The notes beneath the pieces were generated by a model, which saw only the letters and a list, made by a program, of their open reading frames with translations, did not search any database and had not been told where the DNA came from. This document shows positions 1 to 10,613 of a DNA stretch of 64,000 nt, in pieces (within the stretch, counting starts at the first letter, position 1; each line of letters begins with the position of its first letter). The stretch is from Anthostomella pinea (lineage: Eukaryota; Ascomycota; Sordariomycetes; Xylariales; Xylariaceae): assembly GCA_963556695.1 (NCBI GenBank), contig CAUWAG010000018.1, forward strand, positions 248,001 through 312,000, in the 5' to 3' direction. A program made the position numbers and the translations under genes.

Positions 1-394
1 CCGGCGGCCGAGATTTCCTGCTGCGAGATACCGCGCGTTTGCTGCAGTCGTCGACGAGAAGGGGTTGGTGTAGGCGCTGGTCGTCTCAGGCATGCCAGCG
101 TCGGATAGAGCGTCGAATACGATTGAGTTCTAGAGATATTCGTCGGAAGCGACACCATGTCTTGACTTGACTATTGAACCGTTTGATCTCGAACTTCGTC
201 GGACTTGAGACCAGATGGAGTGATGGTCCCGGCCAATGGACGGCGGACGAGGTCTCTGGCACTCAGCCCATCAGTATAAGTGGCACGACATGGTCAGATT
301 CTACTCGATATCAATCAACTCGTTCAGTTTGAGAGACTATTCCAATAGATAGACAAGAACACGACATACTCAGACACACAACACCCAAGTCATC
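1..394. other. Left edge, upstream region of the first gene
   Basis: No coding region is supported here. The last 60 bases before the ATG at 395 are A- and C-rich with many CA steps, as is common for fungal 5' untranslated leaders, so the right part is probably the leader and promoter of the first gene. The left 200 bases hold nothing I recognise. Confidence 0.4.
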
Positions 395-1231
395 ATGTCT
401 CACCACTTGGTGAGCAACGTCCCAGAGGCCTATGAGCAAAGACTGACTCTTCTTCAGAACCACAACGCCATCCGAAGAGGTCGAAGGCGTCGGGCACGCA
501 GACAGTCGTCTCATCCATACAATGAGCGGCGTCCCAGGACGAACGGCGTGGACGCAGACGCCACCAACACTCGGCCTGGAGTCGATTATCAGTCCAATTC
601 ATCGTCAGCTCCAGAATTGACAGGTCCAACATCAAACCTGAGCCTACCCTGGTCCAGTGAGGTCGATGTGAACCACAACTACATGCCCTTTGAGCACATG
701 TTCATCAACGGACACCTCGACGTCGGAGGGGCAACCCGCCACCATGAACTCATCAACCATGGCCAAGTCGACGCTCCGCTTCAGCCTCTACCCGAAACCC
801 TTGGCCCGTTCGACGAACCGCAAACCCCATTCCACGAACACCTCACCCCATCCGACGAACACCTAACCCCATTGGAACAGGCCCTCTGGAGCTTCAACCA
901 CAAGGCCATGAACGTCGAGCCCACCCAAGGAGCCTACACAGCCCCCGCTGACGACTGGATCCAGCACGTGGTCCAGCAGCAGCCAGAGCAACATCACGGT
1001 CTCGGTGTGTGGAGCGCACAGCCGAGATCCGCTTCGCCCTTCCGTCTCGTTGGCGAGCCGGTTGCGCAGGATCAACAGGAGTTTGAGTTTGAGCTTGAAT
1101 TTGACTTCGAGCATGCAGTTGAGATTGAGGTCAAGCTTGAGGCTGAGGGCGGTGCGGTTGAGCCTGGTCAAAGCCACGCGGGCCCAGGGCTAACTGCGAT
1201 CGAAAGGGGTAATGGCAATCTGCATGAATAG
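395..1231 (+). CDS. Hypothetical low-complexity protein, 278 aa
   Basis: An intronless frame that opens at an ATG in a good context (ATCATGTC) and encodes 278 residues. I do not recognise a family. The N-terminus has a very basic patch (residues about 27-36, RRGRRRRARR) that could act as a nuclear signal. The middle carries short imperfect repeats built on PFDEP, PFHEHLTP and SDEHLTP (about residues 135-165), and the C-terminal part has an alternating Glu/Phe stretch (EFEFELEFDFEH, about residues 229-240) followed by an acidic tail. It has no signal peptide or membrane segment. Length and codon use suggest a real gene, but low complexity makes function unassignable. The opposite strand also carries open frames, which I take as shadows. 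Confidence 0.5.
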   Translation: MSHHLVSNVPEAYEQRLTLLQNHNAIRRGRRRRARRQSSHPYNERRPRTNGVDADATNTRPGVDYQSNSSSAPELTGPTSNLSLPWSSEVDVNHNYMPFEHMFINGHLDVGGATRHHELINHGQVDAPLQPLPETLGPFDEPQTPFHEHLTPSDEHLTPLEQALWSFNHKAMNVEPTQGAYTAPADDWIQHVVQQQPEQHHGLGVWSAQPRSASPFRLVGEPVAQDQQEFEFELEFDFEHAVEIEVKLEAEGGAVEPGQSHAGPGLTAIERGNGNLHE

Positions 1232-1467
1232 ATCCAAGGCCTGGACAGCTATGGCTCATTTGGGGAATCCGGATTGCTGGCATGGTACCACGGGAGGTAA
1301 CGGGATGACCTGGGAGATCGCAAGGAAGTCACTCGACGAACCAGGACGGGCAGAACGAACAATGTGCTTGATGTTTTTTTACTGATATTACTGTATACTA
1401 TCCATGATACTGGCTAAATCTTCCTCTACTCTTATTCATACACCTATCACTGCACTGCCAGCTCCGA

Positions 1468-3299
1468 TTATGCTTCGGAGTGGTCCTCCGTCAGCGACCC
1501 ATTCGCGACACCTTCGGGGGCCTTGCTGCCGTCCCACTTGCTCGAGTGGATCGGGTTGACGCCGAGCATGTACATGGTGTCGATCTCCTCCAAGGACCTG
1601 TCCTTGGTCTCCATCATGCCGAAGTAGACAATGAAGATGAGGCAGAGACAGCACCCAGCGAAGACCAGACCGTACCAGTAGTGGATGGAATCGGTGATGA
1701 ATCGAGTGCTAGACGGCTAGTTAGCGAGGCTTCCTTTTTTTCCCACTCGTCTAAGACGAGGCAAGGGGAATTTCTTACAAGAACGAGATGAGAAAGTTCC
1801 AGAACCAGTTGGTTGCGGTCGCCAAAGCCATACAGGGGCCACGGTAGCGAGCAGGATAGAGCTCGGCGACGACGGCCCACACAAGAGGTCCCCAGGTGGT
1901 GGCAAAGGCGGCGATGGCGAGACAGGAGAAGACGATAAGCACCGATCCCGCCGCGGGGGTTCTCGACGGGTCGACAGGGTCGAGCACGTATTCACCGACA
2001 AACGCGTAGACCATGAAGCACATGAAGATCCAGGCGGCGCCAGCCATGAGGGCCTTGCGTCGACCGACTTTCTGGACGACGACGAGTCCGCCAAAGGTAC
2101 ATACGACGTTGACAGTTCCCAAGATGATCTGTGTAACGTAGGAATCCGACAGACCAGTAGCCGCAAAAACGGTAGTACCGTAATAGAAGACTATTGGCAA
2201 ACTAAAGTTAGCGATTACTCCTTATAACCATACGGGTAATAAAGACTCCAAAATGCACTGACAAAAGTTGGCTCCTGTAAGCTGCTGGCCGGCCTGGAGA
2301 AGGATACCGAGCATGGTTCGCTGCATCATCTTGGGTCCAGTGAAGATCTCCCATATCTTAGCCTTGGCCATGTGCTTTTCCTCGTCGACCTTGACACGAA
2401 TCTGCGTGATTTGGTCATTAACGATGCGGTCGTGGGGGTCGACTCCGGCCAGCTTGGCGATGGTGTTGCGCGCCTCCTCTTCTCGGCCCTTGTAGAAAGC
2501 ATATCGGGGGCTCTCGGGGAGCAAGAGGATACCGGCGCCAAGGATGAGAGACCACAGGAAACCGAGGCCGTTGGGAATGCGCCACGCAGCGTCGTCGGTG
2601 TAGCTCTTGTGGGTGCCCCAGTCGACCATGTAGGAGGTCCAGATGCCAAAGGTGATGAACAGCTGGTAGGTTGAGACTAGAATACCTCGGATGATAGCCG
2701 GGCTGGATTCGGACTGGTACATGGGAACCACGACGGACAGGGCACCGATGGAGATACCCGTCACCAGGCGACCGATGGCAAACTGGTACCAGGCCTGATC
2801 AGATGATATTTCGATGATGGTTCCGACACAGGCCCAGAGAGCCGAGGCCGAGATGGCCAGGCGTCGGCCGATGGAGTCGGCAAGCTTTCCAGCGATCAAG
2901 GCGCCGAAAAGACATCCAACAGGGAGAAGACCGGTGATTGTTCCTTGCCTCGCGGCGTCAAAGCTGTATCCGCCGTTTCCATCGGCCTGACCGAAACGCC
3001 GAGCGAAGTCGTCCATCTGGAAGTAACCAGAGATTTGACCGCTGTATGTCAACGGCAAGTCAGCACAATGTCGACATGACAGGTAGCGAGTTGGTTGATG
3101 GAACGCACCTGACATATCCGAACATGAAACCTCCAATACTGGCTACAAGTCCTAAGAAGCATGCCAGGAAGGTAATCTTCTGCCCCTTGGCCGCTGACGC
3201 CGCGGAGCTCTGCTCCTTGGCGGCGCCGCTCGCGGAGGATTCGCCATTGGGCGGAGCGGTAGACTCGACCTGGTCGGCATTTTTCTTGAGGAAGGGCAT
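1468..3299 (-). CDS. MFS monosaccharide (hexose) transporter, 4 exons, 540 aa
   Basis: Plasma-membrane sugar porter of the major facilitator superfamily, predicted to carry glucose-like sugars with protons. The exons read on the minus strand are 3299-3109, 3041-2263, 2190-1779 and 1708-1468; all junctions are GT-AG and the joined frame is continuous (541 codons with stop). Family landmarks appear in order: FGYVSGQISGYF in the first helix region, GRRLAIS after helix 2, PESPRYAF before the central loop, QQLTGANFFFYYGT in helix 7 (rebuilt across intron 2), GRRKALMAG, NWFWNFLISF, and METKDRSLEEID near the C-terminus, a variant of the usual PE(S/T)KGRSLEE motif. The start MPFLKKNADQ gives a cytosolic N-terminus of about 40 residues. 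The neighbour upstream is a long promoter-like gap. Substrate cannot be told from sequence alone. Confidence in the family is high. Confidence 0.93.
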
Positions 3300-4874
3300 C
3301 TTGTCGACGGACGGGATCAGTCGATCCAACACTGCGCTGCACTGACTGGACTGGACTGGACAGGACTGGACTGGACAGGTCAACTGGGACACAACGCATA
3401 GTTTTGCGGAGGCGGCAGCCCCCTTATAAAGGAAAACATTGAGCTGGGGCTACTCCAGCTCGTGTGCGGGTACGTCATCTACTTTCCGGAGGAGGGCCGG
3501 GGCCTCCAGAGTATTCTCCCTTCTCGCGAGACGAGTGAGTTGCGACACCCCGACACCCCGTTGTCTCGCCCCGACTGAAATTGCCGCTACTGGCGAGTCG
3601 GAAGACTGGGGGTCTTCTGGAACACCATGTCATCCACATCGTGGGGCCATCATGTTGAAAATATGATGCAGTTGCCATGTTGCCATGGTGCCTGGCACCA
3701 CGCTGACTGGTACTGGTGGGCAATGGTGGTGAGTTGGCCACGTCGGACGTTCCGGCGCTGGAGGACTTTTCGAGACCTACTACGATATGGTACGTACCCA
3801 AGACCTTTATTAAGCACCGGATACTCCCTGACCCACTGGATCGCGGACGCTAGAGCCGTGACAAGGTGACAACAGAGCCGCACGAGTCTGCACTTCTCTC
3901 TTCTCCCGGTACATCCAAGTCTCGTCCCAAGTCTCGACCAGCTGTTGACAACTTCACGCCGAAGCCCTGTGACTAACGACTTCGAAACAAAGTCTGGCCA
4001 TGATCACAAGTCCCATCAGAGGCTTCGAAAGTTCGAAGACCGTGTGTCTCGCGACTATCGACGGCGCAACATGCGAGGGCCATGCCCGCTATTAGACTGG
4101 CCGAGCAAGTACCGAGTTCGGTCCGGTTGTGGGCCAAAAGCGGCTCTGTCAACTCTGTGGTCTGCGCAGATAAGCCTTGTAAGAAGATCGGAAATCGACA
4201 TCCTCTCATGTCTTTGCTGCTGTTGGTACGGTCCGAGTGAAACGCCGGCCGAATACCGTCATTGAAAATTTGAAGCCCCCGACATCTAGCTGCGACGAAG
4301 AGGGCCGAGGGGCCTGATGCATTTCACCGCATCCCCATCATCTCCATCATCTCCATCTCCTCCATTCCATCCAATCCATCCGTTCTATCCTTGGACGTTG
4401 GGGGCCCATGATCTCTCCGACATCTCCCTTTCGTCTTCTCTTCTCCTCCGTTGCCCGCGTTGCCCGCGTTGGCCCCCATCGTATCACTCCAATACTCCAT
4501 TACTCCAGCGTTGTTCTTTTTCTCCCGCATGACTCGCTCCGGGGGGAAGGGGGGAAGGGGGGGGTCTTCGGGCCTTTCGCGTCCATGTGATCCTCTGGAC
4601 AAGTGGCCATCTGGGCGCACGGGGCATTGCTTTGTTGACACGGGTAAAGTCGCCCACGGAGTCACGGAGCCATCGCAGGTCGTGGATGGAGCAATGCCAC
4701 TGCCGTCCTACGCATCCGACGAAATATGGACTACGCGGCGCTCTTCAGTTTTTTAACATATATGGCCACACTCTCACACGATCGATCGATTGACTATCTG
4801 CTGCACCTAGACCCAGGTACTGCTTACATTCTGCTCTCCACCTCGTGGCTCGTCAAGTGATGGGGTCACTGGAA
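3300..4874. other. Intergenic region, no gene seen
   Basis: Promoter side of the sugar transporter and 3' side of the NmrA-like pseudogene. Directly upstream of the transporter ATG (3335-3380) there is a short direct repeat built on GGACTGGACTGGACA. Around 4325-4400 there is a CCAT/CTCCAT-rich simple-sequence stretch, and at 4540-4565 a G-rich run. Open frames here overlap on both strands, lack family signals and look like chance. Confidence 0.5.
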
Positions 4875-5797
4875 CTACAGAGCTCGCAAAGACTTGAGAG
4901 CACCAGTCACGACCTTGTCCAGGCTGTGTTTGGGAAGTCCGAGTTTCTCGTTCATGATCTCAACCTCTTCCGCCTCGAAGTGGCTGCCGAACCTTCCAGT
5001 CACGAACCCTGTTTCGATGAGCGCATACGTCGCCGCGTGGTTGCCCTGCCGGACGGCTTCTTGCTTTTCTCTGACCAGCTTCTCGCTGTCCAGTGCCTCC
5101 ACCTGATACTTGACCCTCTGGATCCTCTCGATGGCGTCGAGCAACTGCCTCTGCGTGATGGCAAAGTCGCTCAGGAAGACGTTGGTGTTTTTGGTCTGCA
5201 CTGGGCTTTTCAGCGCGTTGATGAGACCGGCAGCGGTATTCTCCTCCGTAGTACACGAGAAATAGCCTTCTCCATCGTCCCACAGGACGAATTTCCTCTC
5301 GGGTACATGCATGCCCAGGAAGTCTGACTATGCGCCATCGACCATTTCAGCTACATGCCGCATGAGATGCTCATCCACTCAATCAGACCCTCTCCCGCCT
5401 TTGCTCGGAGATACTCCTGGACTTTGGCCTTGTCGTGAAAGACGGAGTTGAGGGCCTGCGCTTCCGGCTTCAGGCTGTCCAGTCCCTACTCGCTTGGGAC
5501 GTAGTGTTTGACTCCAGCAATGATGCCGGCGTCCACCATGCGAAACTGGTCTGCGACAGACAGCGATGTCATGCAGTTGACGATGACGTCCTGGTCTTTG
5601 AACGCGGCGACCAGTGCATCTGTAGGATATGAGTCTGGGACCGTGACGACGTTCAGGTGGGCTGGCAGTTGAGACTTGGATGAGGCGCGTTGCAGCACAG
5701 TCAGGGTGAAGATGGACTCTTTCTCGAGCGCATCTAGCACGACGCTGCCAATCGATCCCGTGGCGTCAATGAGCAGGATGTTCTTGAAGACGGTCAT
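4875..5797 (-). pseudogene. Broken NmrA/isoflavone-reductase-like NAD(P)-binding protein
   Basis: The start MTVFKNILLIDATGSIGSVV shows a Rossmann glycine-motif region (the usual GxxGxxG is altered to DATGSIGS), followed by VNCMTSLSVADQFRMVDAG and HYVPSE, all typical of NmrA-like reductases. Directly after VPSE an in-frame TAG (5486-5488) interrupts, then the same frame continues GLDSLKPEAQAL...ISCGM, a second TAG (5351-5353), LKWSMAHS, and then the frame is lost through about five extra bases; DFLGMHVPERKFVLWDDGEG continues in another frame to the stop at 4875. All conserved blocks are present in order, so this was a full-length gene of about 300 residues. At both TAGs, relatives as I remember them normally have Trp (SEWGLD, GMWLKW), so each could be TGG changed to TAG. 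Probably a pseudogene; see findings for RNA editing as an alternative for the stops, which would not cure the frameshift. Confidence 0.8.
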
Positions 5798-6697
5798 GCT
5801 GAGCAGCCTATGTGAGTCTCCAGCTAGGTGGCGTGGATGCTGCGGTTGGAAAAGATGACGATGTTATGAACTCGTCTTGGGAAGGTCGAGAAACGATGCC
5901 CCGGTTTCAGCTGTGGGCAATCAGATACGACGTGGGAATCGTGAATGAGGTCGATGGATGTGTGGCAAATTTGGGTTATTCTTCCACGTTGACCTCTTCG
6001 ATCTTATATAGTCGCTGAAGCTCGCGAGTAGCCATCACCACCTTTTCATCACCCGGCCTCGAATGTTCGATGCAATCAATGCTGTGCTCCCCGTGGAGGC
6101 CGCGACACATTCCTGCTATAACCCGACGCATGGTCCATTATTCAGCGCCCGTTACCAGAGTAGCATAACGCAGAAAGTGATAGTGGGTTGACGAGTCTTG
6201 CTTGTTCACGCCCTCTTGGTGGCGGCTTGGATGTAATCTTGATTACTGAACTCGAATTCTTGCATTCAGGGAGCCGAGTCTTCGCAACGTTGCATTCTGG
6301 TATTTTCCCATAACAAATCTTTCGGTCTTGGATTATCAGACATCTACGCCCAATAAAAAGCATTACGACTGAACAAACCTCGCATAGCCTTCGGCTCAAT
6401 CTTCGCGGGCAGTGGTCGTGGTTTCGAACTGGGGATGCAGAATGCGGGCTCCTTGGGGGTTCAGTAGATCCGGGCCCAACCAACGGATGGCCTGTATCCC
6501 ATCTCGTCAAGCCGAAAGAGGAAGATGTTCTCAAAGCAGACAAGCGCCCACGATACATACGATAAGAGCATCATCGTACACAGAGTCAACAGCTCTTCGT
6601 ACGCGCCAGCGTTTCGAGACATTGACGCGGCTGTTTGCAACCGGTGCGACTGTCTGGCTGCATGTCAAGAGTCAAGACTCACACTGGTGCCGGACGG
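5798..6697. other. Intergenic region between the NmrA-like pseudogene and the transposon
   Basis: No supported gene. The 200 bases upstream of the pseudogene start may have been its promoter (a TATATAG-like string lies near 6005). The rest holds only short overlapping frames on both strands. Confidence 0.4.
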
Positions 6698-6699
6698 TA

Positions 6700-6789
6700 C
6701 CCGTGCCCCGCACCACTTTCCACCTCGCTAGGGCTCACCACATAAAGTGGTGCTCACCACAGTAGCACACCAACCACAATAACACACCA
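6700..6789 (+). repeat. Left terminal inverted repeat (90 bp)
   Basis: Matches the reverse complement of 8560-8649 along its whole length with one visible transition. It includes the subterminal hairpin pair at 6711-6719 and 6744-6752. Confidence 0.93.
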
Positions 6790-6834
6790 GTCTTCCAAAA
6801 TAACCACCCTCCAGCCAAAACCACACTAAAGTCA

Positions 6835-8263
6835 TTGTCTCTTTGGACAGACGACTTTTTCACGATAGAATCCCGTATTCATGAAGCCGTAGAATATGCC
6901 GACGAGCATCCGGATGCCTCCGAACATGGTATCTGCCGCCAATTTGGGGTTCCAAGGAAGCGCTTCCACAACCGCCTGCAGGGCATCCCTTCCAAAAAAG
7001 AACCACAAGAACCACCCACCAAACTGAATGTGATACAAGAAAAGGCCGTCTGTGCTTATATTGACCGCCTAGATGCCATTAATCTCTCTGTGAGGCCAGA
7101 ATTCATCACAGAGGCTGCCAACTTGCTACTCAAGGAGTCAGCGAGTGCCGCGGTCACGGAACTACCCACAGTTGGCAAGAATTGAGCCTCCGCTTTATCA
7201 AGCGCCACGGATACTTTAAGCAGCCTCAGAAGGTCCTTTCACAATATCAATAAGCGGCTAAAGACTCCAAACGCACTGAAAAGTACTTTTAGAAACTGGG
7301 AAGGGTCATCAGAAAAAATGGTATCCCCTCTAACGACCTGTGGAACATAGACAAGACTGGCTTCCAATTAGGGATTGAAAAGGACCAGATGGTCGTCATC
7401 AAGCAAAAAAGAGCCCATTATTTCGGAATACCAGAAAATAAGGAGTCTGTTACTGGCATAGAAGCTATCTCTGTTGCAGACGAGGTTGTCCCAGGCTTCC
7501 TTATCCTCTTTGGCACCCTTCATATGTCTTCATAGTACAAGGTACCCGAATTAGACCCCAGGATGACGATTACAACCGCAAAGAGTGGTTATTTGAACAA
7601 TAAGATCAGCCTAAAATAGATTAAGCACTTCAACAAGCACTTTAATACCTCTCAAATTGGTATAAAGAGGCTCATAATTATCGACGGTCACAGTAGCCAC
7701 CACACGATACAGTTCATTAGATATTGTGACGACTATGGCATTATCCCTTTTAGTCTCCCTCTAAATATGACGCATTTATTACAGCCGCTTGATGTAGTGG
7801 TTTTCCAGCCCTTGAAGCACTACCATGTTAAAGCCCTGTATATTATGGTGCGTGATGGTCTCACACATATTGGAAAGATCGAGTTCCTGTCATGTATTGA
7901 AAGGGTTTGCCAGCAAGCTTTTAAAAAGATCACTATCCTCTCTGCCTTCAAGAAAACAGGCATCTACCCTTAAACCCGTCAGTTGTGGTTAATCAGCTGA
8001 AAGAGCGTGAAGCTCGCGCGAGGACCCCGTCACCCCCCCTTAACCAGCCTAGTTTCTCTCCAGTTGCCACCCCAGCTACAATGCGGCAGATTCACAAGGT
8101 CGCTTATCAAATAGACAAGGCCTTAAATAACCTGGACGATAACGGGGATCTTACTCCTGAAGATATTGAGAGGATCAGGCTCCTATCTAAGGGAGCGCGC
8201 TTCCACGCCTCTAAGCTAGTCCAGACCAAAAGGGACCTTGGAAGGACCAAATTAGCTTCTTGA
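6835..8263 (+). pseudogene. Dead pogo/Fot1-type DDE transposase
   Basis: Successive plus-strand fragments keep the order of a Fot1-like transposase. The N-terminal block (6835-7185) has ICRQFGVPRKRFHNRLQGI, an HTH_psq/CENP-B-like DNA-binding helix-turn-helix. Then come the catalytic blocks: NIDKTGFQLGI (about 7344-7373; first Asp kept, where relatives usually read MDETGF), IIDGHSSHHTIQF (about 7672-7705, second Asp) and MTHLLQPLDVVVFQPLKHYH (about 7767-7826, third Asp). A polar C-terminal tail runs to 8263. There is no in-frame ATG at the expected start (a TTG stands there), and several stops and frame changes separate the blocks, so no full-length enzyme can be made. Stops in AT-rich context suggest RIP-like decay. 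Confidence 0.88.
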
Positions 8264-8559
8264 GTTAACAAACAGCACAAGTCTACAAAGAACACTCCTC
8301 TCCAATCAGGAGGAGTACTTATAGTTGAAATTGGGCATCAAATAGCAAGAAAAAAGGAGCAGGAGACTACAACAGGTCTCTAAAAAAGGCAGATACCCTG
8401 GCAAAGAAGGAGCTCTAATCACAAAAAAATCTCACTAAGGAGGCAGCAAAGTTGGCCAGACATTGGAGGACTACTAAGAGACTGCCTACTGCTGATATCT
8501 ACGAATCTGGCAAGAAGATGCGGTCGCTACATAAAATTTAATACTGAATAACCTCATAT

Positions 8560-8649
8560 TGGTGTGTTATTATGGTTGGTGTGCTACTGTGGTGAGCACC
8601 ACTTTATGTGGTGAGCCCTAGCGAGGTGGAAAGTGGTGCGGGGCACGGG
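8560..8649 (-). repeat. Right terminal inverted repeat (90 bp)
   Basis: Inverse copy of 6700-6789, followed by the TA target duplicate at 8650-8651. Confidence 0.93.
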
Positions 8650-9011
8650 TAGGTACCTGAAGGCTGGTGGTCACCTCTAGCGCTCTAGTCTACCTAGGTA
8701 GGTAGCCCTACAGCAGGTGGACTTGTACCTGGCGATCAAGTGGAAGCTAGACGTCCGCTAGAAGCCCGCTTGACCCTTCTATTGTCATGCTTCCAGATTG
8801 CCAATGCCGGCTTGGCTTTGAAACGGGGTCTTCTTTACCCCTGGGCTGGGCTGCGACTGACGTCGCACACTTGAGTCTCGAACTGATCTCCTGTCCAGCA
8901 CGTCGCGTCTCCCGACCAAGACGTTGTGGGTGCTCGCGTGCTGGGAGACCATGGATCCTCGGTGACGGGCCACGCGAGTGCCAGCGCCAGTGACGCGATC
9001 GCAGCATGATC

Positions 9012-9632
9012 GAACCGTGTACGACTTCTTTCACTACCGCAAAGCGGTCCAACTGAAGAGGCGCAATGGAGTTCGACACGTAGTTACGAACCAAATGCAT
9101 CGAATCCGGGGCATCAAATTGCCTCCTCGACTCCGTGGCGCGACGGTGACGAAGCCACAGTCGAACGCAGCACGACAGCACCCGAGGCCGCAAGCGCATA
9201 TTCGAGTTCGGGAAGCACATCGCAGGCAGCGTGTACTCCAGTCGACGATGCTGCGAGCACAGAATACAAGAGCGACGCGGCCAGTCTGGCAGGAGCACGT
9301 CGTAGTGGCGACCGCATGTGGAATTCCATATGGCTGCACACAGAGGTCCTCGTCAGCTTCGCCCTGCTGTTCGTCGCGATGATTCTGGTGACCATTCTTC
9401 CATTTCACTTCCTGGAGGAGGGCCAGGGGTTAAGCGTCGAATACTCCACGCGGCAGTATGGGTGGAAATACAGACCTACATCACTCCTCACCGTCCATGC
9501 CACGGGACCATCTTTGAACTGCAGTGTTGTTCCCCGAGGCTCCATGAAACCCGGTTGGGATGAGCTATTTGCTGATTCGGGTCCTGAATGCAAGGTTTGG
9601 ACACGACGGTCTCCTGGACGTGTGAACATTTA
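9012..9632 (+). pseudogene. DUF3433-like membrane protein fragment
   Basis: One plus-strand frame is open from about 9012 to 9632. It starts without an ATG in a Ser/Ala/Thr-rich cytosolic-type stretch (STTAPEAASAYSSSGST), then from the ATG at 9316 reads MWNSIWLHTEVLVSFALLFV, a hydrophobic membrane helix, followed by FLEEGQGLSVEYSTRQYGWK and YRPTSLLT. This layout (polar leader, membrane helix, a short QGL loop, W-x-Y-x-PT-x-LLT) recalls the start of one half of fungal DUF3433 transmembrane proteins. The rest of that domain does not follow in frame, so I read it as a truncated or decayed copy. It sits beside a transposon. A real gene with unresolved introns is the alternative. Confidence 0.42.
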
Positions 9633-10613
9633 ATGACAAATATCACAAACCTTCGATGGACTGAGAGGTTTGCAATACCAGAAGATGACAGTCCCGCATA
9701 CTTCGGAAACGCCAGTGTCCTCTCTTGGAGTCACGGTGCTCTTGGTGTAGTGACGGCATTGACACCGATGTGAATCACCTCATGGCAAATAGCTGGACAT
9801 CGGCAGCCGTCGCCAAGTGGGGTGGTGGCTATGGCTGTCCATAATTCTCTTTTACGTTGGGAAGGGGAAGTGCGGCTGCAGATACTTTGAAGGGTTATGA
9901 CACCTCGTACGACTTCAATGTCGACGTAGCGACGATCATGTGCGTGCTTTCAACATCTCGAGACTGTGGATACCAGCGCTGCTCAGGGGCTTTGACAAGG
10001 TCGTACCACATGATCCATGCAGCATCGCTGGGACGGCAACCTTGCTTGCTGAGGACGAGGTTTGCACTCGCAAAGTCATATCCTTCGGAGCGGAGTGGAG
10101 AAAGGAGGACCAACTGAAGGCTGCTGGTGTCTTCGAGGGGCGGCTCTTCAGCCTGGGCTGGTGGGAGAGTTCGGAGCTGTACAGTACAAGTACGGCGTCG
10201 ATATTGGGTGGATTGCTCCAAATGAGCGGCGATGGATGAGTTGTTTGTGATAATTGTTTGTGGTAAGCTAGCATCATCTTCTGATCAGGGTAGCTGCAGA
10301 ACGAAGCTTGGATGTGTCATCCTCCTTGAAAGTTCACCCCGGAAGGAGCTACCGTCATGTGTGGACGTACTTGATGAAACGAGCTTTTCGAGAGCGGCCT
10401 ACCTACATGTACTCATGAACCTCCTTGGTGGTGTCTATTCCTCGACAGCCCAGTTCATCATTCCTCGAACTTCTTGACAGTCACTTGCCTGGACTCTCCT
10501 CTCTCCTTCCTACTCCCAGCTCCCATCTTCACACAGGACCATCTACACAGGACCTCATTTTCGCACAACCCCATCCTCACCCAAGCACAGTCACCAATCA
10601 CCCCAACTCCACA
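9633..10613. other. Intergenic region upstream of the CVNH gene
   Basis: No gene supported. The first 140 bases may still be decayed DUF3433-like sequence. The last 100 bases before the ATG at 10614 are CA- and CT-rich with repeated CCATC/CACA strings, which suits the promoter and leader of the secreted-protein gene. Confidence 0.4.

Larger units (their letters stand above)
6700..8649 (+). mobile_element. Tc1/mariner-pogo (Fot1-like) DNA transposon, 1950 bp
   Basis: The element begins CCCGTGCCCCGCACCAC at 6700 and ends with the exact inverse at 8649. The two 90-bp ends (6700-6789 and 8560-8649) are nearly identical inverted repeats; the one difference I see is a CA to TA change. A TA dinucleotide flanks each side (6698-6699 and 8650-8651), the target duplication of the Tc1/mariner superfamily. 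Inside is one transposase-derived reading direction (plus strand) broken by many stops. Each terminal repeat also contains an internal inverted pair, CACCACTTT and AAAGTGGTG (6711-6719 and 6744-6752), so a single end could fold back on itself. Length and domain content fit the fungal Fot1/pogo group. With intact ends it could in principle be mobilised by a related active transposase, but it is not autonomous. Confidence 0.93.

Noticed and set aside
8747..9298. A 183-residue minus-strand frame right of the pogo element
   Set aside because: No start context or domain content, and it overlaps a better-supported plus-strand DUF3433-like frame.
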